Shown here: piece after piece, positions 34,582 through 43,401 of the stretch
Layout: every line of letters begins with the position of its first letter
How positions within the stretch are numbered: the stretch's first letter is position 1
Source: Marinobacter salsuginis
Lineage (GTDB): Bacteria > Pseudomonadota > Gammaproteobacteria > Pseudomonadales > Oleiphilaceae
DNA length: 64,000 nt
NCBI RefSeq assembly: GCF_009617755.1
Contig: NZ_BGZH01000005.1
Span: forward strand, 1 to 64,000
Direction: 5' to 3'
Notes under the pieces: model-generated
Database searches by the model: none
What the model was told of the DNA's origin: nothing
What the model saw: the letters and a program-made list of their open reading frames with translations, nothing else
Program-made: the position numbers and the translations under genes

Positions 34582-34872
34582 GTGGTCGGAATCCTTTTAA
34601 GGTGAACGTGCGAGGTACTATAAGCGAAATCCCTCAGGGCTGTCAGTAACCGGAAAACCGCGTATTTGACCAGGGTCAGGCGCGGATCGTTTCTTACCGC
34701 TTCACATCCGGCTGATCAATCGCGTAAAGTATGTCTTACCGTGATTTGGGTGAAAGGCTGCTTGCAACACCGGGCGGCCTTCAACGACAGTCAACAGCAC
34801 CTGTGCCCCGGTATGGTTATCCCGGAAGAAAATACCGTTGTGCAGCAGTAGTGCATGAATCAGGAAAAGGTA

Positions 34873-35199
34873 ATGAGCGGAAATATCGTAAATGTAACCG
34901 ACGCTTCTTTTGAGCAGGATGTACTGCAGTCAGACGTTCCCGTACTGGTGGACTACTGGGCTGAGTGGTGCGGTCCGTGCAAGATGATTGCGCCGGTGCT
35001 TGAAGAGATTGCCGACGAATACGACGGCAAACTGAAAGTCTGCAAGCTCAACATTGACGAAAACGAGCAGACCCCGCCGAAGTTCAACATCCGCGGTATC
35101 CCTACTCTGATGCTGTTCAAGAACGGCAATGTGGACGCCACCAAAGTCGGCGCCCTTTCCAAGTCCCAGCTGGCGGCCTTCCTGGACAGCAATCTCTGA
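34873..35199 (+). CDS. trxA: Thioredoxin 1
   Basis: This 108-residue cytoplasmic disulfide reductase has active site WCGPC (residues 32-36), cis-Pro in GIPTLMLF and the buried Asp in VDYWAEW. The ATG at 34873 follows AGGAAAAGG and gives the standard thioredoxin length; an in-frame ATG six codons earlier would place that Shine-Dalgarno inside the coding region. A strong terminator follows directly. In Pseudomonas and E. coli trxA is next to rho; here a four-gene molybdopterin cluster on the other strand separates them. Confidence 0.97.
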   Translation: MSGNIVNVTDASFEQDVLQSDVPVLVDYWAEWCGPCKMIAPVLEEIADEYDGKLKVCKLNIDENEQTPPKFNIRGIPTLMLFKNGNVDATKVGALSKSQLAAFLDSNL

Positions 35200-35217
35200 T
35201 TGCCGTCGGGTCACCAG

Positions 35218-35257
35218 AAAACCGCCCCTGAGCCAAGGCTCACGGGCGGTTTTTTTA
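35218..35257. terminator. Strong terminator between trxA and moaE
   Basis: AAAACCGCCC (35218-35227), an inner stem TGAGCC/GGCTCA, then GGGCGGTTTTTTT. The flanks suit both directions, serving trxA and the convergent moa cluster. Confidence 0.93.
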
Positions 35258-35263
35258 TGGCAC

Positions 35264-35710
35264 TTACTCCCAGTCCCGGGATCGCGCCAAATCCGAGGCT
35301 TTCTGTTCCACCCAGTGTTCTCCGCCTGAAGTAATCTCTTTTTTCCAGAACGGCGCTGATGTTTTCAGGGCGTCCATGATGAACTGGCAGGCTGCGAACG
35401 CGTCCCCGCGGTGAGCGCTGCACACGCCGACAAAGACAATCTGGTCGCACAACGCCAGTCGTCCCACCCGGTGGATCACGCGGGCCTTGCGCACGTCCCA
35501 GCGTTTCGAGGCGTCATCGATAAGCCCCTGAATGACCTGTTCGGTCATGCCGGGGTAGTGCTCAAGATAGAGCCCCGTGACGCCCTGCAGGTCACCGCTG
35601 TCGCGAACCAGGCCGGTAAAGGTGGCAATGGCACCGGTGCCGGCACCGCTGTCACGGAGCGCGGCGTATTCGGCGGCTACATCAAAATCCTCAGACTGGA
35701 CCGAAATCAT
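35264..35710 (-). CDS. moaE: Molybdopterin synthase catalytic subunit MoaE
   Basis: This 148-residue subunit forms the MoaD2-MoaE2 synthase that inserts the dithiolene sulfurs into cyclic pyranopterin phosphate. Family features are ATFTGLVRDSG, LYLEHYPGMTEQ, HRVGRLALCDQIVFVGVCSAHRGDAF and the catalytic Lys region APFWKKEI. Length equals E. coli MoaE (150). The gene is 1 bp after moaD, so the two subunits are made together, and it ends the minus-strand cluster moaB-moeA-moaD-moaE. moaA and moaC are not in the window. Confidence 0.95.
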   Translation of the reverse strand: MISVQSEDFDVAAEYAALRDSGAGTGAIATFTGLVRDSGDLQGVTGLYLEHYPGMTEQVIQGLIDDASKRWDVRKARVIHRVGRLALCDQIVFVGVCSAHRGDAFAACQFIMDALKTSAPFWKKEITSGGEHWVEQKASDLARSRDWE

Positions 35711-35711
35711 C

Positions 35712-35972
35712 TCAACCTCCGGTTACCGGCGGGAAGAAGGCCAGTTCATCACCGGGTTTGACCTCAGAGCCCGGCTTCGCCATGGCCTGGTTGATCGCAA
35801 TCATCACCGGCTGGTCGCCCTGTAACTGGCTCCAGGCCCCGCCCTGATTCGCCAGCTCTGCCAGCACATCGCCGGCTGTCAGGCCCGGCCTGGCTTCGAT
35901 GGCCAACTGTTCAGTTTTCAGTTCCTCGCGCAGGCGGGCAAAAAAACGCACCGTAATCGTGTTATCACTCAT
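35712..35972 (-). CDS. moaD: Molybdopterin synthase sulfur carrier subunit MoaD
   Basis: This 86-residue ubiquitin-fold protein carries sulfur as a C-terminal thiocarboxylate. The needed Gly-Gly is at the very end (AFFPPVTGG), and VRFFARLREEL is the usual first strand and helix. It should be adenylated by MoeB, which is not in the window. It lies 2 bp downstream of moeA and 1 bp upstream of moaE on the same strand, a compact operon. Confidence 0.94.
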   Translation of the reverse strand: MSDNTITVRFFARLREELKTEQLAIEARPGLTAGDVLAELANQGGAWSQLQGDQPVMIAINQAMAKPGSEVKPGDELAFFPPVTGG

Positions 35973-35974
35973 GC

Positions 35975-37189
35975 TCAGCTCAACAGTTCCGCAAACGAAT
36001 AGTAGGTTAGCAGGTCGCCAGGGTTCACCGTGGTGTTTTCGGGCACTACGGCCAGACCATCTGCCCAGCAGGTAGAGCTCAGGATACCGGAGCTCTGATT
36101 GGGGAAGGCGGCGACCACAGGCTCCGATCCCCGGATTTCCTTCCGGGCCCGGACAAACTCCCGGCGCACCGATGGCGACGAGACGGAAAAGTCTGCCGGG
36201 ATCCGCTCGCCCGAGAGAGGTTTGGGGCTGCGGCCCTGGCGTTTCCGTATGTAGGGCATGCCCACCATCAGGAAAGTGACCAGCACAGATCCGGGATTGC
36301 CGGGCAACCCCAGTACGGGCGTGCCGCCGATCGCACCAAAAGCCACGGGTTTGCCGGGCTTGATCGCCATCTTCCAGAGTGACAGGCCGCCGGATTCCTC
36401 CAGCACCGCGCGCACATGGTCTTCTTCACCAACGGACACGCCCCCACTGGTGATGATCAGATCGGCCGACTCCGCCGCACGCAGCAGCGTTTCCCGGGTC
36501 GCCTCGCGTTTGTCTTTCAGGGTCTCGCACAACACCACCTCGCAGCCGGCCTCTGCAAGCAGTCCCATCAGGGTGAAGCGGTTGCTGTTGTAGATCTGTC
36601 CCGGCCCGAGGGGAGTTCCGGGGTCTACAAGCTCGTCGCCGGTGGACAGAATGGCGACTCTCAGCCGCGCCAGAACATCGACCCGGGCAACGCCCATGGA
36701 GGCCAGCAGACCCATCTCATTGGGGCGCACCTTTGTACCTTTTGCCAGCGCAAGGTCGCCCCGTGCCAGATCCTGGCCCCGGCGACGTATATTCTGGCCC
36801 TCTTCCACCTCCGCCCGCACAACGATGCCGGCATCGGTCACCTCGACCCGTTCCTGCATCACCACCGAGTCTGCCCCTTCGGGAATCTCCGAACCGGTGA
36901 AAATTCGGGCGGCGGTGCCGGGTGCAAGGGCGTTTGGCGCCGCACCAGCCGGAATCCGTGCCGACACGGGTACGGGTTGGTCGCCACTCAGGTCCTGCTT
37001 GCGCAAGGCGTAGCCGTCCACGGCACTGTTGTCCGCCGGCGGAACGTCCGCTGGAACATAGTGGTTTTCTGCAAGTACCCGGCCCAGGGCGTCGGCCAGG
37101 GCGACGGTTTCAGTTTGCGCAACCGCCGGCGCTTTAGACAACAGGTGTTCCAGGGCATCTTCCAGGGGCGTGAGGTTTGGGTTGGCCAT
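35975..37189 (-). CDS. moeA: Molybdopterin molybdotransferase MoeA
   Basis: This 404-residue enzyme inserts molybdate into adenylated molybdopterin. Domain marks are VPPADNSAVDGYALR, ARIFTGSEIPEGADSVVMQE, the MoCF_biosynth core LRVAILSTGDELVDPG ... IITSGGVSVGEEDHV, and GKPVAFG ... VLGLPGNPGSVLVTF near the end. I place the start at 37189 (MANPNLTPLEDALEHLL); an in-frame start 19 codons upstream would overlap the moaB gene end with no gain in conservation. Length is close to E. coli MoeA (411). Confidence 0.94.
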   Translation of the reverse strand: MANPNLTPLEDALEHLLSKAPAVAQTETVALADALGRVLAENHYVPADVPPADNSAVDGYALRKQDLSGDQPVPVSARIPAGAAPNALAPGTAARIFTGSEIPEGADSVVMQERVEVTDAGIVVRAEVEEGQNIRRRGQDLARGDLALAKGTKVRPNEMGLLASMGVARVDVLARLRVAILSTGDELVDPGTPLGPGQIYNSNRFTLMGLLAEAGCEVVLCETLKDKREATRETLLRAAESADLIITSGGVSVGEEDHVRAVLEESGGLSLWKMAIKPGKPVAFGAIGGTPVLGLPGNPGSVLVTFLMVGMPYIRKRQGRSPKPLSGERIPADFSVSSPSVRREFVRARKEIRGSEPVVAAFPNQSSGILSSTCWADGLAVVPENTTVNPGDLLTYYSFAELLS

Positions 37190-37223
37190 CAAATCTGAGC
37201 TCCGGTCGGTATGTCTTCTTGCC

Positions 37224-37796
37224 TCAGCGCTTGGCGCGCTGTCCAATCACTTCGTTGAGTCGCTCCATGGGCTTCTCGGGTTTGCGCAATACGAGCCCGG
37301 AAAAATTGCACGGTGTGTGACGGCTGTCCAGTTGACTGAGAAGAATGCCTTCCCAGCCGGTGCGGCAGGCACCGGTCGAGCCGGGTAGGCAGAAAATAAC
37401 CGTATGGTTAGCCATTCCCGCCATCGCCCGCGATTGCACGGTAGAAGATCCGATCTCGGCGGCAGAGAGACGACGGAATTCCTCGCCAAAGCCCTCGACG
37501 GATTTGTCCAGCAATGGCCTGACGGCCTCCGGCGTACTGTCCCGTTCAAGCAGGCCGGTGCCACCGGTAATGATCACCACATGCACCTGGGAATCGGCGA
37601 TCCAGTTCGATATCAATGCCCGCACCAGATACACATCGTCAGGCAGGATCCGGCGCGCCACCAGGTTGTGGCCGGTCTCGACCACGCTGTCCTCCAAAAA
37701 CTGCCCGGAGGTGTCCTGTTCAGGCCCACGAGTATCGGACACGGTCAGCAGGGCAATGTTAAGGGGTTTCATCTCGGTGCTGGGTACACTGCTCAT
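37224..37796 (-). CDS. moaB: Molybdenum cofactor biosynthesis protein MoaB
   Basis: This 190-residue MoCF_biosynth-fold protein resembles E. coli MoaB; the related MogA adenylates molybdopterin. Conserved parts are IALLTVSDTRGPEQDTSGQ, VVIITGGTGL, DSTPEAVRPLLDK, EIGSSTVQSRAMAGM and IFCLPGSTGACRTGWEGIL. In organisms without MogA, MoaB can supply that activity. First gene of the moaB-moeA-moaD-moaE cluster; it is divergent from rho, with about 360 bp between the start codons. Confidence 0.93.
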   Translation of the reverse strand: MSSVPSTEMKPLNIALLTVSDTRGPEQDTSGQFLEDSVVETGHNLVARRILPDDVYLVRALISNWIADSQVHVVIITGGTGLLERDSTPEAVRPLLDKSVEGFGEEFRRLSAAEIGSSTVQSRAMAGMANHTVIFCLPGSTGACRTGWEGILLSQLDSRHTPCNFSGLVLRKPEKPMERLNEVIGQRAKR

Positions 37797-38159
37797 GGAA
37801 GGGCTCCAGATTCATTGAAAAGTGGTTATACGCCAGTATCGCCATCACAGCCTTTCAATGGAAGGGAGTAACCCATCAGGGGGAGGCGCCAAAGGCCTGT
37901 TGTGGCCGGTTTGGCGTGAAATTGCCGTTAATTTGTGCGGTGCACTTGACATTCGCCAGTCAGGTGGCCGATGATCGCTCTTGCCCGGCGAACGGTTGTT
38001 CCCACTCTCTGGCTAAAGTACCTTATTCCGGACTCCATCTACACCGGTTGCTCCAACTGGCCAGCACCAAGTTCAGCGTTTTACTACGATCAATACGTTC
38101 AGGGGCACCCCTGTCATTCCAATATTCGTTTACTTCCATTCCTGAAAATCCAACAAACT
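37797..38159 (+). promoter_or_regulatory. rho promoter and long leader (gene-free divergent region)
   Basis: A consensus -35 TTGACA lies at 37946-37951 with GATGAT (37970-37975) 18 bp later, giving a leader of roughly 180 nt before rho. Long, self-terminated leaders are the rule for rho (Rho represses its own gene by leader termination). C-rich, G-poor stretches are present (for example 38104-38120 and 38136-38155). The frame of rho stays open back to an ATG at 37971. The moaB promoter must lie in the first 150 bp; I see no clear consensus there. Confidence 0.5.
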
Positions 38160-39422
38160 ATGAATCTTACTGAACTCAAGCAGAAATCCGTGCCCGAATT
38201 GCTCGATATTGCGCAAGAGATGGGCCTCGATAACCTGGCTCGTTCGCGCAAACAGGATGTGATCTTCACCATTCTGAAGAAGCACGCAAAAAGCGGCGAA
38301 GACATCTACGGCGACGGCGTACTGGAAATTCTGCAGGACGGCTTCGGCTTCCTCCGTTCCGCCGATGCCTCCTACCTGGCAGGACCTGACGACATCTACG
38401 TGTCTCCGAGCCAGATCCGCCGTTTCAACCTGCGCACAGGCGATACGGTTGCCGGCAAGATTCGCCCGCCCAAGGACGGCGAGCGCTATTTTGCCTTGCT
38501 GAAGGTCAGCGAGATCAATTTCGACAAGCCGGACAACGCCCGCAGCAAGATTCTCTTCGAGAACCTCACGCCGCTGTTTCCGGACGAGCGCCTGAAGCTC
38601 GAGGCCGGTAACGGTAGCACCGAGGACCTCTCCTCCCGAGTACTGGATCTGGTGGCGCCGATCGGTAAAGGCCAGCGCGGCCTGATCGTTTCTCCGCCCA
38701 AGGCCGGTAAGACGCTGCTGATGCAGAGCATCGCCCAGTCCATCACACGCAACAACCCCGAGTGCCACGTGATGGTGCTGCTGATCGATGAGCGTCCTGA
38801 GGAAGTGACCGAGATGCAGCGCACCGTGCGCGGCGAAGTCATCGCCTCCACCTTCGACGAGCCGCCGGCCCGTCACGTTCAGGTGGCCGAAATGGTGATT
38901 GAGAAAGCCAAGCGTCTGGTCGAGCACAAGAAAGACGTGGTCATCCTGCTGGATTCCATCACCCGCCTGGCTCGTGCCTACAACACGGTAATCCCGTCAT
39001 CTGGCAAGGTCCTGACCGGTGGTGTTGACGCCCACGCCCTGGAAAAGCCCAAGCGCTTCTTCGGTGCCGCCCGTAACGTGGAAGAGGGCGGAAGCCTGAC
39101 TATTCTCGCCACGGCGCTGGTCAACACCGGCTCCAAGATGGACGAGGTGATCTACGAGGAGTTCAAGGGTACCGGCAACATGGAGATCCACCTGGATCGC
39201 AAGATTGCCGAGAAGCGGACTTATCCGGCCATCAACATCCGCAGCTCCGGCACGCGTCGCGAGGATCTGCTGATGAGCGAGGCGGATATCCAGCGGGTCT
39301 GGATCCTGCGCAAGCTCCTGCACTCCATGGACGACGATACCGCGGCCATCGAGTTCCTGCTGGACAAGCTCAAGGACACCAAGACCAACGACGAGTTCTT
39401 CCAGTCCATGAAGCGTCGTTGA
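38160..39422 (+). CDS. rho: Transcription termination factor Rho
   Basis: This 420-residue hexameric RNA-dependent ATPase ends transcription at rut sites. The N-terminal helix bundle is [19 protein letters not shown], the cold-shock-like RNA-binding domain spans about 50-120 ([23 protein letters not shown]), the P-loop is PPKAGKTLL, Walker B is [16 protein letters not shown], the Q-loop is [25 protein letters not shown], and the R-loop is [11 protein letters not shown]. Length and start match Pseudomonas Rho. There is no clear Shine-Dalgarno before this ATG, which is unusual for an essential gene. Confidence 0.97.
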   Translation: MNLTELKQKSVPELLDIAQEMGLDNLARSRKQDVIFTILKKHAKSGEDIYGDGVLEILQDGFGFLRSADASYLAGPDDIYVSPSQIRRFNLRTGDTVAGKIRPPKDGERYFALLKVSEINFDKPDNARSKILFENLTPLFPDERLKLEAGNGSTEDLSSRVLDLVAPIGKGQRGLIVSPPKAGKTLLMQSIAQSITRNNPECHVMVLLIDERPEEVTEMQRTVRGEVIASTFDEPPARHVQVAEMVIEKAKRLVEHKKDVVILLDSITRLARAYNTVIPSSGKVLTGGVDAHALEKPKRFFGAARNVEEGGSLTILATALVNTGSKMDEVIYEEFKGTGNMEIHLDRKIAEKRTYPAINIRSSGTRREDLLMSEADIQRVWILRKLLHSMDDDTAAIEFLLDKLKDTKTNDEFFQSMKRR

Positions 39423-39460
39423 TGCTCCTTTAGCAGCAGCGCCTCTGGGTTTGGGGGCAG

Positions 39461-39569
39461 GGCAGAACCGGGGGCAGCCTCCCCGGACACGCCGTGAACC
39501 CATCCCTGGGGGCTCGGCATTGCCATCCCTGGCAATGCACGGTCCGGGGAAGCTACCCCCGGTTCCGCC
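39461..39569. repeat. Long extragenic palindromic element (REP/MITE-like)
   Basis: The arms 39461-39488 and 39542-39569 are complementary at 25 of 28 positions by hand count. Between them is a second perfect 9-bp hairpin GCATTGCCA-TCCC-TGGCAATGC (39517-39538). The order arm / GCCGTGAACCCATCC / inner hairpin / arm resembles a repeated extragenic palindrome I recall from Marinobacter-type genomes. It lies between rho and ubiD without a U-run. Only one copy is in this window. Confidence 0.65.
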
Positions 39570-39664
39570 TTCAAACCCTGTGCGCGCATCTTGTTTCGAC
39601 CGCCTTAAAGCAGTCCAGCGACCACCGATCTCCGTAGTACTGGCATATCTGAACGGAGTAACCG

Positions 39665-41152
39665 ATGAAATACAACGACCTGCGAGACTTCATAGGCCAG
39701 CTGGAAAAGCTGGGTGAGCTGAAACGGATCAGCGTTGAAGTCGACCCTCATCTGGAAATGACCGAAATCTGCGACCGGACATTACGGGCAGGTGGTCCTG
39801 CGTTGTTGTTTGAGAATCCCAAGGGCTATGACATGCCGGTGCTGGCCAACCTGTTCGGAACACCGAAACGGGTGGCGCTGGGCATGGGGCAAGATAACGT
39901 CACAGCGTTGCGGGACATCGGTAAGCTCCTCGCGTTTCTCAAGGAGCCGGATCCCCCCAAGGGTTTCAGAGATGCCATCGAAAAACTGCCGCTGTTCCGG
40001 CAGGTGATGCGCATGAGTCCGAAGGTGCTGCGGTCTGCGCCCTGTCAGGACGTGGTGATCGAAAAAGACCAGGTGGACCTGTACCAGATTCCGGTTCAGC
40101 ACTGCTGGCCCGGCGATGCCGGCCCCCTGGTGACCTGGCCACTGGTGATTACCCGTGGGCCCCATAAAGAACGCCAGAATCTGGGCATCTATCGGCAGCA
40201 GGTCATCGGCCGTAACCGTCTGATCATGCGCTGGCTGAGCCATCGCGGCGGCGCCCTGGATTTCCAGGAATTCCAGAAGGCCAATCCGGGGCGGCCTTAT
40301 CCGGTGGCGGTGGCCCTCGGGGCCGACCCGGCGACGATCCTTGGGGCCGTAACGCCGGTGCCGGATACGTTGTCGGAATACGCCTTTGCCGGGCTGCTGC
40401 GAGGCAGTCGGACCGAGCTGGTGAAGGCAGGACTGAGCGATCTGCAGGTGCCAGCCAGCGCGGAGATTGTGCTGGAAGGTTTCATCTATCCGGACGACAT
40501 GGCGCCGGAAGGGCCGTTTGGCGATCACACCGGTTATTACAACGAAGTGGACCACTTCCCGGTATTCACCGTAGAACGGGTCACCCATCGCAGGGATCCG
40601 ATCTATCACAGCACCTATACCGGTCGCCCGCCGGATGAGCCGGCAATTCTCGGGGTGGCTCTGAACGAGGTGTTTATTCCGATTCTGCAGAAGCAGTTCC
40701 CGGAAATCGTGGATTTTTACCTGCCACCGGAAGGCTGTTCCTATCGCCTTGCAGTGGTGACCATGAAGAAACAGTACCCCGGCCATGCCAAACGGGTGAT
40801 GATGGGCGTATGGTCGTTCCTGCGGCAGTTCATGTACACCAAGTTTGTGATTGTCACAGATGACGATGTGGATGCCCGTAACTGGGAAGACGTGATATGG
40901 GCGATTACCACCCGGATGGATCCCACCCGTGATACCACCCTGGTGGACAACACGCCCATCGATTATCTGGATTTTGCCTCGCCGGTCTCCGGCCTGGGTT
41001 CCAAGATGGGGATGGATGCCACCAACAAGTGGCCCGGTGAGACAACCCGTGAATGGGGTGAGCCCATCACCATGACGGATGACGTCAAAAAGCGCGTCGA
41101 TGAGTTGTGGGATACCCTGGGCATTGAAAGTCCGGCATCCCGCCCCGACTGA
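39665..41152 (+). CDS. ubiD: 4-hydroxy-3-polyprenylbenzoate decarboxylase UbiD
   Basis: This 495-residue enzyme uses prenylated FMN (made by UbiX) to decarboxylate the polyprenyl hydroxybenzoate in ubiquinone synthesis. Characteristic segments are [41 protein letters not shown] (prFMN and metal site), the Glu-rich [24 protein letters not shown], and [21 protein letters not shown]. Length equals E. coli UbiD (497). The start follows GGAGTAACC. The ferredoxin-reductase gene begins 1 nt after the stop. Confidence 0.96.
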   Translation: MKYNDLRDFIGQLEKLGELKRISVEVDPHLEMTEICDRTLRAGGPALLFENPKGYDMPVLANLFGTPKRVALGMGQDNVTALRDIGKLLAFLKEPDPPKGFRDAIEKLPLFRQVMRMSPKVLRSAPCQDVVIEKDQVDLYQIPVQHCWPGDAGPLVTWPLVITRGPHKERQNLGIYRQQVIGRNRLIMRWLSHRGGALDFQEFQKANPGRPYPVAVALGADPATILGAVTPVPDTLSEYAFAGLLRGSRTELVKAGLSDLQVPASAEIVLEGFIYPDDMAPEGPFGDHTGYYNEVDHFPVFTVERVTHRRDPIYHSTYTGRPPDEPAILGVALNEVFIPILQKQFPEIVDFYLPPEGCSYRLAVVTMKKQYPGHAKRVMMGVWSFLRQFMYTKFVIVTDDDVDARNWEDVIWAITTRMDPTRDTTLVDNTPIDYLDFASPVSGLGSKMGMDATNKWPGETTREWGEPITMTDDVKKRVDELWDTLGIESPASRPD

Positions 41153-41153
41153 T

Positions 41154-42158
41154 ATGGGCAGTGAACACAGGACAGTGCGGATTTTGCCCTCTGGTATCGC
41201 TTTCACCGCAGCACCGGAGGCAGATTTGCTCAGCGCTGCCGCGCAGGCTGGCATTGCAGTGCCGGCGGCCTGCCGCAATGGGGTATGTGAAATCTGCGAG
41301 GCCCGATTGCTGGCCGGCAGCGTACTGAATACCCGAAACCAACAGATTATAGAGGTCTGCGAGCGCTTGATGATGTGCCGAAGCATCGCGCTCACGGACC
41401 TGGAACTGGAGATATCCGCCGTTATGGCAGCTGGAAACAATCAGCCTGGCAAGTTTCAGGCAAAGGTCGTGGACGTACGTTCCATTAGTCACGATGTCTA
41501 TCGCGTTGAGCTGCAGCTCCCGCGGCGTCGGGAACTGTCGTTTCACGCCGGGCAGTATCTATCGGTCAATCTACCGGATGCCGACCCCTGCTACTTTTCC
41601 ATCGCCAGCAGCCCATCGGCCCAGAACATCGAATTGCACATTCAGGCGACCCCGGAGTGGGTGTCGGCACAGAAAGTCATTGATGCCCTGACGTCGGGCG
41701 GTGAAGTGACGGTGGAACTCCCCCACGGCAAGGCATGCCTGGCTTCGGCGCCAACGAAACCTTTGCTGCTGGTGGCCGCGGGTACCGGTTTTGCCCAGAT
41801 GAAAAGCCTGGTGGATTACCTGTGGGAAACGTCCTACGATCAGCCGGTCAAGCTCTACTGGGGAGTGCGCCGGCACGAGGATATGTACCTTCGCGCCCTG
41901 GCACAGCAGTGGCAGGAGGAGTGGCCCCGCTTCACGTTCCTGCCGGTGGTAGGGGACGATGAAGACAACGATTGGGCAGGCCATCACGACCAGCTGGTTC
42001 GGGCTGTTCTGGCTTCCGGAATGGACTGGAACAATGTCGAAGTCCATGCCAGCGGTTCGCCCACCATGGTGTACACCCTGATGGATGCGCTGGTGGATGC
42101 GGGTCTGCCTGAAGAGGCGTTCTTCTCTGACGTGCTGGAATACGCGCCAAGGACCTGA
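41154..42158 (+). CDS. [2Fe-2S] ferredoxin / FAD-NAD(P)H reductase fusion (Fre/UbiB-type)
   Basis: This 334-residue protein joins an N-terminal plant-type ferredoxin domain (Cys40, Cys45, Cys48 and Cys75; ACRNGVCEIC ... MMC) to an FNR-like flavin domain (about 100-195) and an NAD domain (about 200-330; AAGTGFAQMKSL). It resembles phenol hydroxylase P5 or CDP-glucoseen reductases and flavin reductases. The flavin motif normally RxxS is CYFS (146-149): the Arg that contacts the flavin phosphate is Cys here. It starts 1 nt after ubiD, as in Pseudomonas from memory, so a link with ubiquinone or flavin supply to UbiX/UbiD is plausible but unproven. Confidence 0.83.
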   Translation: MGSEHRTVRILPSGIAFTAAPEADLLSAAAQAGIAVPAACRNGVCEICEARLLAGSVLNTRNQQIIEVCERLMMCRSIALTDLELEISAVMAAGNNQPGKFQAKVVDVRSISHDVYRVELQLPRRRELSFHAGQYLSVNLPDADPCYFSIASSPSAQNIELHIQATPEWVSAQKVIDALTSGGEVTVELPHGKACLASAPTKPLLLVAAGTGFAQMKSLVDYLWETSYDQPVKLYWGVRRHEDMYLRALAQQWQEEWPRFTFLPVVGDDEDNDWAGHHDQLVRAVLASGMDWNNVEVHASGSPTMVYTLMDALVDAGLPEEAFFSDVLEYAPRT

Positions 42159-42159
42159 A

Positions 42160-43401
42160 TCAGGCCCTTGGCATCGGCAGTTCCGGCAATCCGTTATCCT
42201 TGGCCAGTCCCTGCATAAGCAGTTTGACGCTGGCCTCTTCCTCGCCCATGTGGGCATTCAGGCGGCTCAGCTCAGCCAGAGCCTCCCGGCTGCGCTTCAG
42301 CCGCAGGCTGGTTTCGAAATATTCCCGGGCCTTGCCCCAGAGTTCGTTGCGCAGGCTCAGTCGGCCCAGCGCCAGCAGAAGCTCGGGGTTGTTCGGCCGG
42401 TCTTTCAGCCACTGTTCTGCCAGCAATAACTGTTCATCTGGCTTCTGGCCTTTTACCCGCCCATAGAGGTTGATCAGCTCGTCACTCCAGTGGTTGCGCA
42501 GCACCTTGCGCAACAGCGTTTCGGTCTGAACCTCGTCGCCAAGGCCGGCCAGCAGGCGGGCATAATCCCGAATAGTGTATTCGTCGCGGCGCAGGAAGCC
42601 CGGTAGTTCGTCCCAGAGGCGGGTTAGCGGTTCCAGCGACGCATCGGGGTCCTGTTGCTGCTGGCGCCGACAATCCTCGGCGGCACGCTCCAGCAGGTTG
42701 TGCCATACCTGACGTTCAAGGTCATTGAGTTCGGCTTCCGACAGCACGCTGCGTTTGCGCAGCTCGGGCAGTAGCCGGGACAGTTCGCGCCAGTCCTCCA
42801 GGCGCAAATAGGTGTTTTTCAGCAGCTTGAGCACAAAGGGGTGATGGGGTGACTGTTTGCGCAGGCGAACCAGCGTGGCCAGGGCCTGCTCCAGCCGGTT
42901 GCCGGCCAGCTGCAGTTGGGCCTGGGTAATGCCAACCGCCATGTCGGAGCCGGGGGTGCTGTCGAAGGCTTTGCGCAATAATTCATCCACCGCCTCGTGA
43001 TCACCGGATTCGAACGATGCCTGGGCCGCGGCCAGATAGTTGATCAGGGGCGTATCGGCATGGCTGGCGGAGGATGTCAGCAGTTTTCGGGCTCTGGGCC
43101 AGTTGCCTTCGGCCAATGCCAGAAGCCCCTGGGTGGTCCGCCGCCGGGCGCGGCGTTCGTTGCCTCGGGCAATCCAGCCAGCTACCAGGCCGGTACTGGT
43201 TCTGAGTCGGCGGATAAGGTTGATGGTCAGCACGGTCAGTACGATCAGGGCAACGATCAGGCTCAGGCCCACCCAGAAATTGGTTTCGATCAGATAATGG
43301 CCAAGGCTTATCCGGATATAGCCCAGGTCATATTGCAGCCCGAGAGACAGGCCGGTGCCGATCAGCAGCGCCAGCAGGATGATCAGTAACAGGCGAATCA
43401 T
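42160..43401 (-). CDS. hemY: HemY-type protein (membrane-anchored TPR)
   Basis: This 413-residue inner-membrane protein of the gammaproteobacterial HemY family is not the Bacillus oxidase of the same name. Two N-terminal helices (about 2-22 and 41-62) contain the HemY_N domain, followed by TPR-like helical repeats to the end (YLRLEDWRELSRLLPELRK, LLALGRLSLRNELWGKAREYFETSLRLK). It is thought to help late haem steps or organise the haem enzymes. It overlaps hemX by 4 nt and ends the hemCDXY run. Convergent with the ubiD-reductase pair, stops 1 nt apart. Confidence 0.92.
   Translation of the reverse strand: MIRLLLIILLALLIGTGLSLGLQYDLGYIRISLGHYLIETNFWVGLSLIVALIVLTVLTINLIRRLRTSTGLVAGWIARGNERRARRRTTQGLLALAEGNWPRARKLLTSSASHADTPLINYLAAAQASFESGDHEAVDELLRKAFDSTPGSDMAVGITQAQLQLAGNRLEQALATLVRLRKQSPHHPFVLKLLKNTYLRLEDWRELSRLLPELRKRSVLSEAELNDLERQVWHNLLERAAEDCRRQQQQDPDASLEPLTRLWDELPGFLRRDEYTIRDYARLLAGLGDEVQTETLLRKVLRNHWSDELINLYGRVKGQKPDEQLLLAEQWLKDRPNNPELLLALGRLSLRNELWGKAREYFETSLRLKRSREALAELSRLNAHMGEEEASVKLLMQGLAKDNGLPELPMPRA

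Noticed and set aside
37971..38159. Extended N-terminus for Rho
   Set aside because: As an annotation the standard start at 38160 was kept because MNLTELKQK matches Rho proteins; the open leader is reported only as an observation.
39782..41440. 552-residue antisense frame over ubiD and the reductase
   Set aside because: It spans the junction of two well-conserved plus-strand genes and contains no family motif.
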